From the NCBI GenBank assembly GCA_030432025.1, contig JAUIIA010000001.1, positions 62,001-126,000 of the forward strand: a stretch of 64,000 nt of DNA, given 5' to 3'. The position numbers and the translations under genes are program-made. This DNA is from Alphaproteobacteria bacterium. GTDB taxonomy: Bacteria; Pseudomonadota; Alphaproteobacteria; Micavibrionales; Micavibrionaceae. A model generated the notes under the pieces. The model searched no databases and had not been told where the DNA came from. It saw only the letters and a program-made list of their open reading frames with translations. The stretch's first letter is position 1, and each line of letters opens with the position of its first letter. Below are positions 15,699 to 25,218 of the stretch, piece after piece.

Positions 15699-18600
15699 GC
15701 GGATTTGCAGATGACTTAACGGCGCTCGGGGTTAGGCGCCCTGTCCTCATTATTGTCATTAATTTGCTGATCATTCTCGGCGGCATCGCCAGTGTTCTGG
15801 GGGTTGATGTCCGTGAGCTGCCGAATGTCGACCGCCCAATCGTCAGTGTACGGGCCGTATATGACGGTGCCTCACCGCAAACCATGGACACCGAAATCAC
15901 CAGCGTTCTTGAAGGCGCGGTTGCGCGTGTCTCGGGTGTTAAGAACATTGAATCCTCTAGCGAGGAAAACAACATGCGCATGCGCGTGGAATTTCAGCCG
16001 GGTCTGGACCTGGATACTGCGGCCAGTGATGTGCGTGAGGCCGTTAGCCGCGTGGAACGCCAATTACCGGACGACATTGATCAGGTTACGATTGTTAAGG
16101 CCGATGATGATGCACAAGCCATTGTCGAGCTGTCCGCATTCAGTAACACGCTGTCCAAGTATGAGCTTGCAGAACGTATTGAAAAAGACGTCGCGCCGGA
16201 GTTCCAATCTATTCCGGGTGTCGCCGAGGTCAGGTTACAAGGCGATCAGCCGCGTGTCTTGCGTGTGATGATCGACCCCGCCAAGATTGCAGGATACAAG
16301 CTCTCCGCTTCCGATGTCGTCGATGCATTGCGAACCATCAATTTCGATGTTCCGGCCGGTAGTTATGAGTCAGTAGACCAGGAGCTGCTGGTCCGTGCGC
16401 AGGCAACGATCATCGACCCGGAAAAGGTCGAACAAATCTACATCCGTGATGACGTCCGCCTCGGCGATGTAGCCGAAGTTTTTTATGCCCCCGAGGAGGC
16501 CGAGTCCTACTCCCTGCTGAACGGTCGTTCCGTCATCGGCATGGGTGTCGTGCGGCAAGCGGGTTCAAACACAATCGCGATTGCGGACGAGGTTGATAAG
16601 CGGCTAGAGCTGATCAATACGCGTGCGCGTGACTTTGAAATCGTCAAAACATCAGACGAGTCCGTTTATATCAAAGGCGCATTGAAGGACGTGCTCTACA
16701 CACTCGCTTTCTCCATTATCATCGTATTGATTGTCATCGCGCTGTTTTTGGGACAATGGCGAGCGATTTTCATTCCTGCGGTTACTATGCCCGTCGCCCT
16801 GATCGGCACGCTTGCTTCTATCTGGATTGCGGGCTTCTCCATTAACTTACTCACCTTGCTCGCCCTTGTGCTGGCTACAGGGCTGATTGTTGATGATGCG
16901 ATTGTCGTGCTGGAAAATATTCAGCGCCGCCGCAACAAGGGACTGGATAAAATGGCGGCGGCCGTTTTGGGCACAAAGCAAGTTTTCTTTGCCGTGATTG
17001 CGACAACGGTGACTCTTGTATCCGTGTTTCTGCCGATTGCATTTCTGCCCGGTGAGACGGGTGGCTTGTTCCGTGAATTCGGTCTGGTGCTGGCCATCGC
17101 CGTTGTGATCAGCTCCTTCGTGGCTGTCACCCTATGTCCGATGATGGCTTCGCGCCTGCCCAACCTGACTGAGAAAAGCAACGCCTTAAACGCCATTCGA
17201 AACAAGCTGAACGCCACAGGGCAACAAGCTGCTAATTTTTACTATAATACGCTTGAGAAATTACTGACGCTTAAAGTCCTGACATTACTCATTGCTGCGG
17301 GAATTGTGGCCGGTGGTTTTATCGGGTTCTTGCAGCTTAATCAGGAATTGCTGCCCCAAGAAGACCGCGGTGCCATACGTGTATTCCTGACAGGCCCTGA
17401 CGGATCGTCTCTGACCTATGCGGGTAAGCAGTCGGAAAAAGTCGAAGCCGCCCTGCTGCCGCTACAGGACCAAGGCATAGTGACCGACATCTATACGATC
17501 GTCGGGCGGTGGGATAAAAACCGTGCCTACACAATCGCAACGCTGAAGCATTGGGATGAACGCAATGTATCGCAGCAACAATTGGCCGCAGATATAAATA
17601 AGCAACTGTCCGACATGCCCGGCGCGCAGGTCCGCGTCATACAAGGCAGCAGCCTGCAGGTGCGCGGCGGCGGTGCTGGCTTGGAAATCGCATTACTCGG
17701 TAATGATTACGATGTTTTATATGAAGCGTCGAATGATCTGGCGCAGGTTTTACAAGACCGCATTCCGTATATCGAGGATGTACGGGTGCAGTTTGACACC
17801 TCCCAACCCGAGCTATCATTCAACATTGATCGCGAGCGAGCGAACGACCTGAACGTACCTATGGAGCGGATATCCGAAACATTACGGGTTATGGTCGACC
17901 GTCTAGACTTACTGGATTTGAGCGTAGAGGACCAAGCCGTGCCTGTTATGATCGGGTCAGCAAACGGCGTCATCAACGACCCCGGTGATTTGCTGAACAT
18001 CTTCGTGACCAACACGGATAATGAATTGGTTCCGCTTAGTGCGCTTATCGAGGTTGAAGAGCGCGGCGTCGCGGCCGAACTTGACCGCCATGAGCAGCGC
18101 CGTGCAATCGAGCTGGATATCGGTGTTCCGCCGGGAACAGCGCTTGGTGAAGCACTAAACGAAATACGAACAGTGGCGAATGATACTTTGCCGTCAGGCG
18201 TGAACATCATCTTCCTTGGCGAAGCTGCTACCTTGCAGGAATCTTCCTATGAAACACTGATCACCTTCATGATTGCGCTAGTTGTTGTGTTCCTTGTACT
18301 TGCCGCGCAATTCGAAAGTATCGGCAGTGCCCTCATCGTCATGTTCACCGTTCCGTTCGGTTTAGCGGCCGCTGTATTCGCGCTATTACTGACGGGGCAG
18401 AGCCTGAACCTTTACACTCAAATCGGCTTGGTGATGCTGATCGGACTTATGACCAAGAACGCAATTTTGCTGGTCGAATTTATGGACCAGTTGCGGGATG
18501 AAGGGCATGACGTGCCGAGCGCGATCAAGGAAGCCGTGCGCATTCGCCTGCGTCCTGTTGTCATGACTGTGCTCTCAACTGTGTTGGGTGCCCTGCCCTT

Positions 18601-18823
18601 GATCCTGAGCACGGGACCGGGCGCGGAAGCGCGCAATGCCATCGGCTGGGTTATCTTCGGTGGTTTGGGACTTTCAACCATCTTCACGCTTTACCTTGCG
18701 CCACTTGGTTATGCCCTGCTCGCGCCTTACATCAAGCCACGCGCACATGCAGGCGAAGAGCTTGAACGTCAATTGGAACGAGCCGAAAAAGACGGGCTGG
18801 CACAGGAGGATATCGCAGTATGA
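15695..18823 (+). CDS. RND multidrug efflux pump, inner-membrane permease (HAE1/AcrB family)
   Basis: Proton-driven exporter of 1042 residues with the usual twelve helices and two large periplasmic loops. The proton-relay Asp pair is in GLIVDDAIVVLEN (about residues 398-401) and the relay Lys in GLMTKNAILLVEF (about 918), so it is of the drug-exporting HAE1 type, not the metal-exporting CusA type. The periplasmic part has AEVRLQGDQPRVLRVMIDP and TGPDGSSLTYAGKQ. The C-terminus is a short charged tail. It overlaps the adaptor and the outer-membrane factor genes by four bases each, so the three are co-translated. Substrates cannot be predicted. Confidence 0.95.
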   Translation: MSGFADDLTALGVRRPVLIIVINLLIILGGIASVLGVDVRELPNVDRPIVSVRAVYDGASPQTMDTEITSVLEGAVARVSGVKNIESSSEENNMRMRVEFQPGLDLDTAASDVREAVSRVERQLPDDIDQVTIVKADDDAQAIVELSAFSNTLSKYELAERIEKDVAPEFQSIPGVAEVRLQGDQPRVLRVMIDPAKIAGYKLSASDVVDALRTINFDVPAGSYESVDQELLVRAQATIIDPEKVEQIYIRDDVRLGDVAEVFYAPEEAESYSLLNGRSVIGMGVVRQAGSNTIAIADEVDKRLELINTRARDFEIVKTSDESVYIKGALKDVLYTLAFSIIIVLIVIALFLGQWRAIFIPAVTMPVALIGTLASIWIAGFSINLLTLLALVLATGLIVDDAIVVLENIQRRRNKGLDKMAAAVLGTKQVFFAVIATTVTLVSVFLPIAFLPGETGGLFREFGLVLAIAVVISSFVAVTLCPMMASRLPNLTEKSNALNAIRNKLNATGQQAANFYYNTLEKLLTLKVLTLLIAAGIVAGGFIGFLQLNQELLPQEDRGAIRVFLTGPDGSSLTYAGKQSEKVEAALLPLQDQGIVTDIYTIVGRWDKNRAYTIATLKHWDERNVSQQQLAADINKQLSDMPGAQVRVIQGSSLQVRGGGAGLEIALLGNDYDVLYEASNDLAQVLQDRIPYIEDVRVQFDTSQPELSFNIDRERANDLNVPMERISETLRVMVDRLDLLDLSVEDQAVPVMIGSANGVINDPGDLLNIFVTNTDNELVPLSALIEVEERGVAAELDRHEQRRAIELDIGVPPGTALGEALNEIRTVANDTLPSGVNIIFLGEAATLQESSYETLITFMIALVVVFLVLAAQFESIGSALIVMFTVPFGLAAAVFALLLTGQSLNLYTQIGLVMLIGLMTKNAILLVEFMDQLRDEGHDVPSAIKEAVRIRLRPVVMTVLSTVLGALPLILSTGPGAEARNAIGWVIFGGLGLSTIFTLYLAPLGYALLAPYIKPRAHAGEELERQLERAEKDGLAQEDIAV

Positions 18824-20232
18824 AAAAGCCTTTCTTGCTCATAGCGACGACCTCCATGCTGTTTGCTTGCACAGTCGGGCCTGATTACCAAAAGCCGGAG
18901 ATCAGCGCACCGCCTGAATTCGTATCGCAGGATGTGCTCGATGCCTTAAACACGAATAAGGAAGAGACGCCATTCGCCGCCGATTGGTGGGCCGGGTTTA
19001 ACGACCCGATACTCGACCAGTTAGTCGTAGCAGGTATAGAGAAAAATTTTGAAATAGCGGCCGCGACAGCACGTGTAAAAGAAGCACAAGCACGCATTCA
19101 ATTGGCGGATGCTGGTGACAACCTGACCATAGATGCCGGCATTGACGGCGATGTGCAGGAAAGCAAGCGCCTGAACCGTGACGAAAGCTCGACAACATCG
19201 GAATCCGTTTTTGGTTCTATCGGTGCCGTATTGCCGATTGATGTATTCGGACGCACGCGCCGTGAGGTGGAAGCCGCCCGTGCGAACCTTGAAGGCGCAC
19301 AGGAAGAGCTAAAGAGCATCGTTCTGGATACAAGTTCGTTAATCACAGCGGAGTATTTGAGCCTGCGCGGAAATCAGAGGCAGCTGGAATTGCTGGAAGA
19401 ATCCGTTGTCTTGCAGAAAAAGACCCTATCGATCGTGCGCTCGCGTTTTGATGCCGGACTATCGCCTGAGCTGGACCTTCAGCGTGCTATCGCTTCGGTT
19501 GAAAACCTGCGCGCTCAAATTCCGCCGCTTGAGGAGCGCTTGCGCAATTCCCGTAACCGTCTTGCGGGCCTAACCGGCGAGTTCCCAGGCTTTTATGAAG
19601 ACCTTTTGAGCGAACATGCCGACATTCCCGAATATAAGGACCGTATCCCCGAATTGATGCCTCTGGATATTCTGAGTGCCCGACCGGATGTGCGCCAAAC
19701 CGAAGCCACATTGAAACAAGCAATCGCCAACATCGGTGTAGCCGAAGCCGATTATTACCCCAGCTTTGCGCTTGCGGGCGACATCAGCATCGGACTGAAC
19801 GGTGTTAGCTCTACGCCTACAACAGCCCTGCTTATAGGTTCACTCGCTGGACTGATCGAGCAAGTTGTCTTAAGTGGTGGTGAGAGAGACGCCAATCTAG
19901 AAATTGCAGAGGCGCAAGCCGAAGAAGCGCTCGCAAATTATGAACTGGCGTTGCGCAGTGCGGTTGAGGATGTAGAAACGTCCCTGAATGCCCTACGATC
20001 ATCTGCGGAGCGTCAGAACTCTCTGGCCAAGTCGGTTAAGGCAAGTGAGCGCAGCTTTTCCCAAGCGCAAACGCTATACCGTCAGGGGCTAATCAGCTTT
20101 CTGGATGTTGTCGATGCACAGCAGGATCTGGCCGATGACGAGCAGGACCTAGCCGCAGAGCGTACAGATTACGCCACGGAGATTGCGAACCTGTTCAGGG
20201 CGATGGGCACCGACGTTTCAACTGCCCCGTAA
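18820..20232 (+). CDS. Outer-membrane efflux lipoprotein (NodT/OprM family)
   Basis: TolC-like channel of 470 residues completing the tripartite pump. The signal sequence ends in a lipobox (SMLFAC, Cys at about residue 16) followed by TVGPDYQKPE, the classic OprM/NodT start. Two copies of the outer-membrane-efflux repeat follow, with ADWWAGFNDPILDQLV, AARANLEGAQEELKS and later PDVRQTEATLKQAIANIGVA and YRQGLISFLDVVDAQQDL. The ATG overlaps the pump stop by four bases. It ends nine bases before the FNR-type box of hemN. Confidence 0.93.
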   Translation: MKKPFLLIATTSMLFACTVGPDYQKPEISAPPEFVSQDVLDALNTNKEETPFAADWWAGFNDPILDQLVVAGIEKNFEIAAATARVKEAQARIQLADAGDNLTIDAGIDGDVQESKRLNRDESSTTSESVFGSIGAVLPIDVFGRTRREVEAARANLEGAQEELKSIVLDTSSLITAEYLSLRGNQRQLELLEESVVLQKKTLSIVRSRFDAGLSPELDLQRAIASVENLRAQIPPLEERLRNSRNRLAGLTGEFPGFYEDLLSEHADIPEYKDRIPELMPLDILSARPDVRQTEATLKQAIANIGVAEADYYPSFALAGDISIGLNGVSSTPTTALLIGSLAGLIEQVVLSGGERDANLEIAEAQAEEALANYELALRSAVEDVETSLNALRSSAERQNSLAKSVKASERSFSQAQTLYRQGLISFLDVVDAQQDLADDEQDLAAERTDYATEIANLFRAMGTDVSTAP

Positions 20233-20241
20233 TGCCTCAAC

Positions 20242-20255
20242 TTGACTATTATCAA
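20242..20255 (+). promoter_or_regulatory. FNR/FixK-type box upstream of hemN
   Basis: TTGAC-TATT-ATCAA matches the FNR-family consensus TTGAT-N4-ATCAA at 9 of 10 defined positions. It ends 35 bases before the hemN ATG, suitable for activation under low oxygen. Confidence 0.75.
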
Positions 20256-20290
20256 GGATAGGTACCCTTTTCTGCCGCAGACTGCAGGGT

Positions 20291-21658
20291 ATGACAAATC
20301 CGATTAAAAACGAGATACTTGAGCACGACACAAACGTGCCGCGCTATACAAGCTATCCTACTGCACCGCACTTTACCGTCGCGTCAGAATACGAAGAGTA
20401 TCTGCACGCGCTGCAAGCCATTCAGGAAGATGACGATTTATCGCTATACATTCACGTGCCGTTTTGTCAGAAAATGTGCTGGTACTGCGGGTGTCACACA
20501 AAAATATCGAGACGGTACGGTCCAGTCGAAGACTATTTATATTTACTGTTTCGTGAAATCGATATTCTGGCCGGCACCTTTCCGAAGGAACGCACAGTAA
20601 AGCTGGTCCATCTTGGTGGCGGGTCCCCCGGCTTGCTGAGAGGATGTGATTTCGAGCTCCTTGTCTCCCGCTTAAAGCACCGTTTCAGATTTACCAAAGA
20701 TACAGAAATCGCTATCGAGCTTGACCCGCGGGGTGTCACCGAGGGACGCGTTGCGGCATACGCAAAGAACGGCGTAAATCGCGTTAGCCTTGGCGTTCAG
20801 GATTTCAATCAAACCGTTATGAAAGCGGTTAACCGCGAACAGCCCTTTCATGTCAGTTACGAAGCGGTTCAGCTTTTAAGGCAATATGGTATCGAGAATG
20901 TCAATGTCGACTTGATGTATGGTTTACCGCATCAAAGCCTTGAGACCGTTGAGTACACTTTTTCTAATATCAAATTCCTCGATCCGGACCGCATATCCTA
21001 TTTCGGTTACGCGCATGTACCGTGGATGAAGAAGCATATGCGGATGATCGAGGAAGACACGCTTCCTCAAAAAGACTTACGTTTCGATTTATTTGAAGCC
21101 GGGCAAGAACTGTTGCTTGCCATGGGGTATCAAGCGATCGGTATCGATCACTTTGCCAAAGCAGATGACAGCTTATGCGCATCACTGAAAGCCAAGACAT
21201 TACACAGGAATTTTCAGGGATATACCGATGACAACGCCGAGGCCTTGGTTGGGTTAGGCGCTTCTTCAATCGGCGAAACGCAGGATGCCTTTTTTCAAAA
21301 CCATCCCGACATGCCGCTATACAAAGAAGCCGTGCTTGCAGGACATCTGCCCGTTAAGAAAATGTACCGAAAAACACAAAGTGATAAAATCCGCGCACAA
21401 ATCATAGAACATGTGATGTGCTATCTGTCGCTTGATTTGAAGGCGTTCTGTGAAACCCATGAGATCAAAGCCCAGCTATTTGAAAAAGAGTTGAATGATA
21501 TTAAGAAGCTCGAAAAATTCGGCCTTGTTAACTTTGAAAGCCCCTACTCGTTCACCATTCCGCAAAACGCAAAACTGATGACCCGCCTGATCGCAAGTGC
21601 ATTCGACGAGAACATTGGTGAGGCTCCATTAACCAAGCGCCACGCAGCAGCCATATAA
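20291..21658 (+). CDS. hemN: Oxygen-independent coproporphyrinogen III oxidase
   Basis: Radical SAM enzyme of 455 residues that decarboxylates coproporphyrinogen III to protoporphyrinogen IX without oxygen, a cytoplasmic step of heme synthesis. The Fe-S ligands are Cys59, Cys63 and Cys66 in HVPFCQKMCWYCGC, with the extra Cys68 seen in true HemN. PRYTSYPTAPHF precedes it; VHLGGGSPGLL replaces the more usual HWGGGTPT and is mildly divergent. VSLGVQDFNQTVMKAVNR and VDLMYGLPHQ follow, and the C-terminal HemN domain ends in TKRHAAAI. It is headed by an FNR-type box and closed by a strong terminator. Heme made this way supplies the adjacent cbb3 oxidase under low oxygen. Confidence 0.94.
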   Translation: MTNPIKNEILEHDTNVPRYTSYPTAPHFTVASEYEEYLHALQAIQEDDDLSLYIHVPFCQKMCWYCGCHTKISRRYGPVEDYLYLLFREIDILAGTFPKERTVKLVHLGGGSPGLLRGCDFELLVSRLKHRFRFTKDTEIAIELDPRGVTEGRVAAYAKNGVNRVSLGVQDFNQTVMKAVNREQPFHVSYEAVQLLRQYGIENVNVDLMYGLPHQSLETVEYTFSNIKFLDPDRISYFGYAHVPWMKKHMRMIEEDTLPQKDLRFDLFEAGQELLLAMGYQAIGIDHFAKADDSLCASLKAKTLHRNFQGYTDDNAEALVGLGASSIGETQDAFFQNHPDMPLYKEAVLAGHLPVKKMYRKTQSDKIRAQIIEHVMCYLSLDLKAFCETHEIKAQLFEKELNDIKKLEKFGLVNFESPYSFTIPQNAKLMTRLIASAFDENIGEAPLTKRHAAAI

Positions 21659-21686
21659 AAAACCCGGCCATTCTAGCCGGGTTTTT
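21658..21686. terminator. Bidirectional Rho-independent terminator between hemN and ompW
   Basis: A perfect 11-bp stem AAAAACCCGGC / GCCGGGTTTTT with a seven-base loop begins at the hemN stop codon. The A-run on the left and T-run on the right allow it to end transcripts from both convergent genes. Confidence 0.92.
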
Positions 21687-21705
21687 ATTGGGGAAGCTTG
21701 GAGCT

Positions 21706-22350
21706 TTAAAATCTGTAAGATACGCCTGTACCGATAATCCAAGGATTTAGATCTACGTCGCGTGCGGCCAATGGTGTTGCACCAAGGTTCACATCAACAT
21801 CAACATCCAGATCGACATATTTCACGTCGAGGTTCAGACCAAGATTGTCGTTAACCCAGTAATCGAAACCGGCTTGCACCGCATAACCAACACCGCCATC
21901 AACATCCAGACCGTTAAAGCCAGTGCCTGAGTCTTCGCCGTAGAAGTATGAGTAGTTCAAACCTGCACCAACATACGGGCTGAATTTTTCATCTCTCTGA
22001 AAGTGGTATTGCAGTGTCAAAGTCGGTGGCAAAATCCATGTCTCACCAAGGTCATTAGAGCCTGCGCTAATAGAGTGCTGGGCTGTCGCTGCGATCAGCT
22101 CCGCCGCGATATGATCTGTGAAGAAATATGTCAGGTCCAACTCCGGCGTAACTGCATCACCGACATCGGTTTGCAGTGATGTACCGTTTACAACACCGTC
22201 ACCATCGGCAAAAATTCCGATACCGCGCAGGCGCACCTGAAAACGCTCTTTCGCCAGGTAATCATCGCTCCAGTCTTCAGCTTGAGCGGGTTGACCCATG
22301 GCTAGGAATGCTGCTCCCGCCATAAGCACGTATTTAGATAGATTTTTCAT
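21706..22350 (-). CDS. ompW: OmpW-family outer-membrane protein
   Basis: Eight-stranded beta-barrel porin-like protein of 214 residues. A signal peptide (MKNLSKYVLMAGAAFLAMG, cleaved after AQA) is followed by FQVRLRGIGIFADGDG and later LPPTLTLQYHF, FSPYVGAGLNYSYF and a final WIIGTGVSYRF with terminal Phe, all typical of OmpW. The start at 22350 is preferred over an in-frame GTG-like start at 22428 because only the former gives a signal peptide and has an AGAGG ribosome site, and because the upstream stretch contains an FNR-type box. OmpW is commonly induced under low oxygen in other bacteria, which fits that box. Confidence 0.92.
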   Translation of the reverse strand: MKNLSKYVLMAGAAFLAMGQPAQAEDWSDDYLAKERFQVRLRGIGIFADGDGVVNGTSLQTDVGDAVTPELDLTYFFTDHIAAELIAATAQHSISAGSNDLGETWILPPTLTLQYHFQRDEKFSPYVGAGLNYSYFYGEDSGTGFNGLDVDGGVGYAVQAGFDYWVNDNLGLNLDVKYVDLDVDVDVNLGATPLAARDVDLNPWIIGTGVSYRF

Positions 22351-22414
22351 TGTCTTATCCTCTCTATGAACATCATCCATATAAGGAGTATCCCGCATTT
22401 CAGCGGGCAGACAA

Positions 22415-22428
22415 TTGACAAAAGTCAA
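22415..22428 (-). promoter_or_regulatory. FNR/FixK-type box between ccoS and ompW
   Basis: TTGAC-AAAA-GTCAA is a perfect palindrome of the FNR family. It lies 64 bases upstream of the ompW start and overlaps the last bases of ccoS including its stop codon. It gives ompW its own low-oxygen promoter inside the end of the cco gene string. Confidence 0.78.
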
Positions 22429-22583
22429 CTTTCGGGCGGTTTTTCGTCGTCATCGATAAGAATTCTGTGCGCTGCACCATCCAAATCGTCGTATTGCCCT
22501 GTTTTCAAGGTCCACACGAAAGCGCAGAGGCCGATCAGCCCCAACAGCAAAGCGATAGGAATGAGATACATGAGTACGCTCAT
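22425..22583 (-). CDS. ccoS: cbb3-type cytochrome oxidase assembly protein CcoS
   Basis: Small membrane protein of 52 residues needed for cofactor insertion into cbb3 oxidase. It has one N-terminal helix (MSVLMYLIPIALLLGLIGL) and continues FVWTLKTGQYDDLDGAAHRI with LIDDD, the classic CcoS signature. Its ATG overlaps the ccoI stop codon (ATGA). It is the last gene of the ccoGHIS string. Confidence 0.93.
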   Translation of the reverse strand: MSVLMYLIPIALLLGLIGLCAFVWTLKTGQYDDLDGAAHRILIDDDEKPPES

Positions 22584-24796
22584 GACGAGAATTTAATCCT
22601 GAATGAGTTAGCAATAACGATCAAAGATGATCCTGACATAGCCAAAGCGGCAATTAAAGGGGTCACCATTCCGACTACCGCCAAAGGTACGGCGATAATG
22701 TTGTATAAAACAGCCAGCGCAAAGTTTTGCATCACCATTCTTTGGGAGGTTTTGGAGAGCTCATACGCGTCATGAACACTGGATAGATTATCCCCTAAAA
22801 ATACGATGTCCGCGCTTTGCTGGGCGAGGTCTATCGCAGTTCCGGGGGCAATCGAGACATCAGCTTGCGACAAAACGGGAGCATCATTCAGGCCGTCACC
22901 TACCATCAGGATCTTGTGCCCCTGCTCTTGCAGCTTTGTGATTTTTTCAAACTTCTGTTTCGGGTTTTGTTCAGCGAAATGCTCATCAATATTTACCTGC
23001 TCGGACACCACATCCACGACTTGTTTGCGGTCTCCCGAAAGAAGAACAGTATGTATGTTATTTTTTGCAAATTGCACAATCGTGCTTTGCGCATCCTCCC
23101 GTATGGCATCCTGCAACGAGAAACGGGTTTTACGCCCAGAACTTGTCGCGAGCCAGACCTCAACATGTTCTGATTCGGGCGTTTTGGCGTCCCCACACCA
23201 TGAGCGACTGCCCAGTTTTACCTCTTGATCGTTGTAAATGCCCCTGATGCCGCACCCTTCTATTTCCTCAATATTATCCAGCTTGAGGAGTTCTCCTGCA
23301 TAAGAGTGGGCAATGCCTTTAGATGCAGGGTGAGCACTTACGGATGCCAACGAAGCGGCGAGTTGGAGGTCTTGCTCGTCATACTCGCCAACAATACGGT
23401 GCTCGCCATAAGTCAGCGTACCCGTTTTATCAAACACGGCGGTATCAATGCTCGACAGTCTTTCCAGTGCATCGCCCGATTTCACGAAAACACCCTTCTT
23501 CATCAGACGTGCAATAGACAGAACCTGCACCACAGGCACCGCTAGGCCGAGCGCGCACGGACAGGTAATGATCAAAACAGTTACAGCCACCAATAGGGAG
23601 TCCTGCCATTCCGCCCCGATGACAAAGAACCAGCCGAGAAATGACAACAGCGCCATAAGATGTACGACAGGCGTGTATAACCGCGCGGCTTTATCGGCGA
23701 TCCTGACGTAGGCAGCTTGTGATTGCCCCGCCTGATCCATCAACTTCACAATGTCGGACAGCAATGTGTCATCTGCGGCTTTTGCGACCTTTACCTTCAG
23801 CGGCGCAGAGAGGTTGAGTGTACCTGCATGGACGTAAGCGCCCTCTTGCGCTTCATTCGGCAATGTCTCCCCCGTGATGAGGGACGTATCGATTGTACTG
23901 TTGCCGTCAACGACCTCTCCGTCAGCGGGGATGGTTTCGCCCGCGGGGATGCTAACAATCATGCCCTCCGTCAAATCCTTAATCAGGACGCGGCGGCGTT
24001 GTCCGCCCTCAACAACGGTGGCAAAGCCTTGAATGCTTTTGAGCAAATTATTGGCCGAGGAACGTGCGCTCTGTCTGGCTTTGAAATCCAGAAAACGCCC
24101 AACCAGCAGAAAGAATGTCAGCATCACGGCCGAGTCAAAGAACACATGTTCGCCGTGATTAATAACCTCGAACAGGCTCATGCCACTCGCCAGAAGAATA
24201 GCTAATGATATGGGCACATCCATATTGGTCTGCGCGTTTGATAACGCTTTCAGGGCTGACCTGAAAAACGGACGACCGGAAAACAGAATAGTCGGCAGCG
24301 CAATAATGGCGGAAATCCAGTGCAGAAAATCACGAGTCGCCATGCCCATAGTTTCTGCCGATGTGCTCCAGACCCCGACTGAGAGCAGCATGATGTTCCC
24401 CAGCGCAAAGCCCGCGACTCCCAGACACAGAAGTAGGAAACGCTCCTCCTTCTTTTGGGTGTTTTCGAAGCTTTCAGGGTCGAACGGTTTTACGCCATAG
24501 CCCAACCCTTCAACAAGAGACGCGAAGTCATTGGCACGATCCTCTTCCCCTTTCCATGACAGCGCCAGCAAGCCCGAGGAAAAGTTCAAATTCACACGCT
24601 CGATATCATTTTGCGCTTTCAAAGAGCCTTCGATTTTTTGGATACAAGCCGCGCAGTGTACACCGGACACAAGAAAGCTGAGCGATAGCGTCCCATCCTC
24701 GCCTCGTTTTACCAAATTGCGGTAACCGGTTTCCTTGTCCGTAGTGTCTAGTTGCTCACGAACACGAAGCGGGTCTGATATTGCGAGCTGTTCCAT
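22580..24796 (-). CDS. ccoI: Copper-transporting P1B-ATPase CcoI (FixI)
   Basis: Heavy-metal P-type ATPase of 738 residues that exports Cu(I) for cbb3 oxidase assembly. It has an N-terminal metal-binding domain with GVHCAACIQKIEGS (about residues 46-58). The membrane CPC motif is in VLIITCPCALGLAVPV, the phosphorylation site in AVFDKTGTLTYGE, and the hinge in ILMVGDGLNDAPVLSQADVS. About eight transmembrane helices are visible. The ATG at 24796 overlaps the end of ccoH by 49 bases; a later start would cut into the region before the metal-binding domain but is not excluded. Confidence 0.94.
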   Translation of the reverse strand: MEQLAISDPLRVREQLDTTDKETGYRNLVKRGEDGTLSLSFLVSGVHCAACIQKIEGSLKAQNDIERVNLNFSSGLLALSWKGEEDRANDFASLVEGLGYGVKPFDPESFENTQKKEERFLLLCLGVAGFALGNIMLLSVGVWSTSAETMGMATRDFLHWISAIIALPTILFSGRPFFRSALKALSNAQTNMDVPISLAILLASGMSLFEVINHGEHVFFDSAVMLTFFLLVGRFLDFKARQSARSSANNLLKSIQGFATVVEGGQRRRVLIKDLTEGMIVSIPAGETIPADGEVVDGNSTIDTSLITGETLPNEAQEGAYVHAGTLNLSAPLKVKVAKAADDTLLSDIVKLMDQAGQSQAAYVRIADKAARLYTPVVHLMALLSFLGWFFVIGAEWQDSLLVAVTVLIITCPCALGLAVPVVQVLSIARLMKKGVFVKSGDALERLSSIDTAVFDKTGTLTYGEHRIVGEYDEQDLQLAASLASVSAHPASKGIAHSYAGELLKLDNIEEIEGCGIRGIYNDQEVKLGSRSWCGDAKTPESEHVEVWLATSSGRKTRFSLQDAIREDAQSTIVQFAKNNIHTVLLSGDRKQVVDVVSEQVNIDEHFAEQNPKQKFEKITKLQEQGHKILMVGDGLNDAPVLSQADVSIAPGTAIDLAQQSADIVFLGDNLSSVHDAYELSKTSQRMVMQNFALAVLYNIIAVPLAVVGMVTPLIAALAMSGSSLIVIANSFRIKFSS

Positions 24797-25218
24797 AATG
24801 CTTTTAATTGCGCTTCCCAGCGACCTTCCATGGGTAAATCGATTACCGCTTCATACACGCCCGCTGTAACGGGTGTCATGGTCACGGTGAAATCGCTGCC
24901 GTCCTTTACGGATCTATATAGCAGGGCCGAGACCTCGGCATCAATCGGCTGACCGTTTTGATCAAGAATCTGCCACCTAAGAACGCCATTATCCCATGAA
25001 GGTTTATGATCAATCGCGGGTTGGGCTTTCGCGGCCGCCAATGTTTCGTTAAAGGCCAAACCCTTTTCATAGGGTTGATCGGTGACAACGCCGCTATGAG
25101 TACTGAGGGCTGTCGATATAAAGACCGTGTTCACGGCGACGACCAAGGCGAAGAACGCAATAAAACACAGTAATACCCATGTGCCTTTTTCGGGAGCAAG
25201 AATTGATTTCAGCATCAT
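24748..25218 (-). CDS. ccoH: cbb3 oxidase assembly protein CcoH (FixH)
   Basis: Protein of 156 residues with one N-terminal transmembrane helix (about residues 13-38, TWVLLCFIAFFALVVAVNTV) and a periplasmic FixH domain. It has PYEKGLAFNETLAAAKAQ and ends in a beta-rich part with PMEGRWEAQLKALW. CcoH stabilises CcoN and works with CcoI. It overlaps ccoG by four bases and ccoI by 49 bases in the standard ccoGHIS order. Confidence 0.92.
   Translation of the reverse strand: MMLKSILAPEKGTWVLLCFIAFFALVVAVNTVFISTALSTHSGVVTDQPYEKGLAFNETLAAAKAQPAIDHKPSWDNGVLRWQILDQNGQPIDAEVSALLYRSVKDGSDFTVTMTPVTAGVYEAVIDLPMEGRWEAQLKALWNSSQYQTRFVFVSN

Noticed and set aside
15695-18823. Heavy-metal (CusA-type) RND pump
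   Set aside because: The proton-relay motifs GLIVDDAIVVLEN and GLMTKNAILLVEF and the adaptor type fit HAE1 drug pumps, and no CusF/CusB-like metal motifs are seen.
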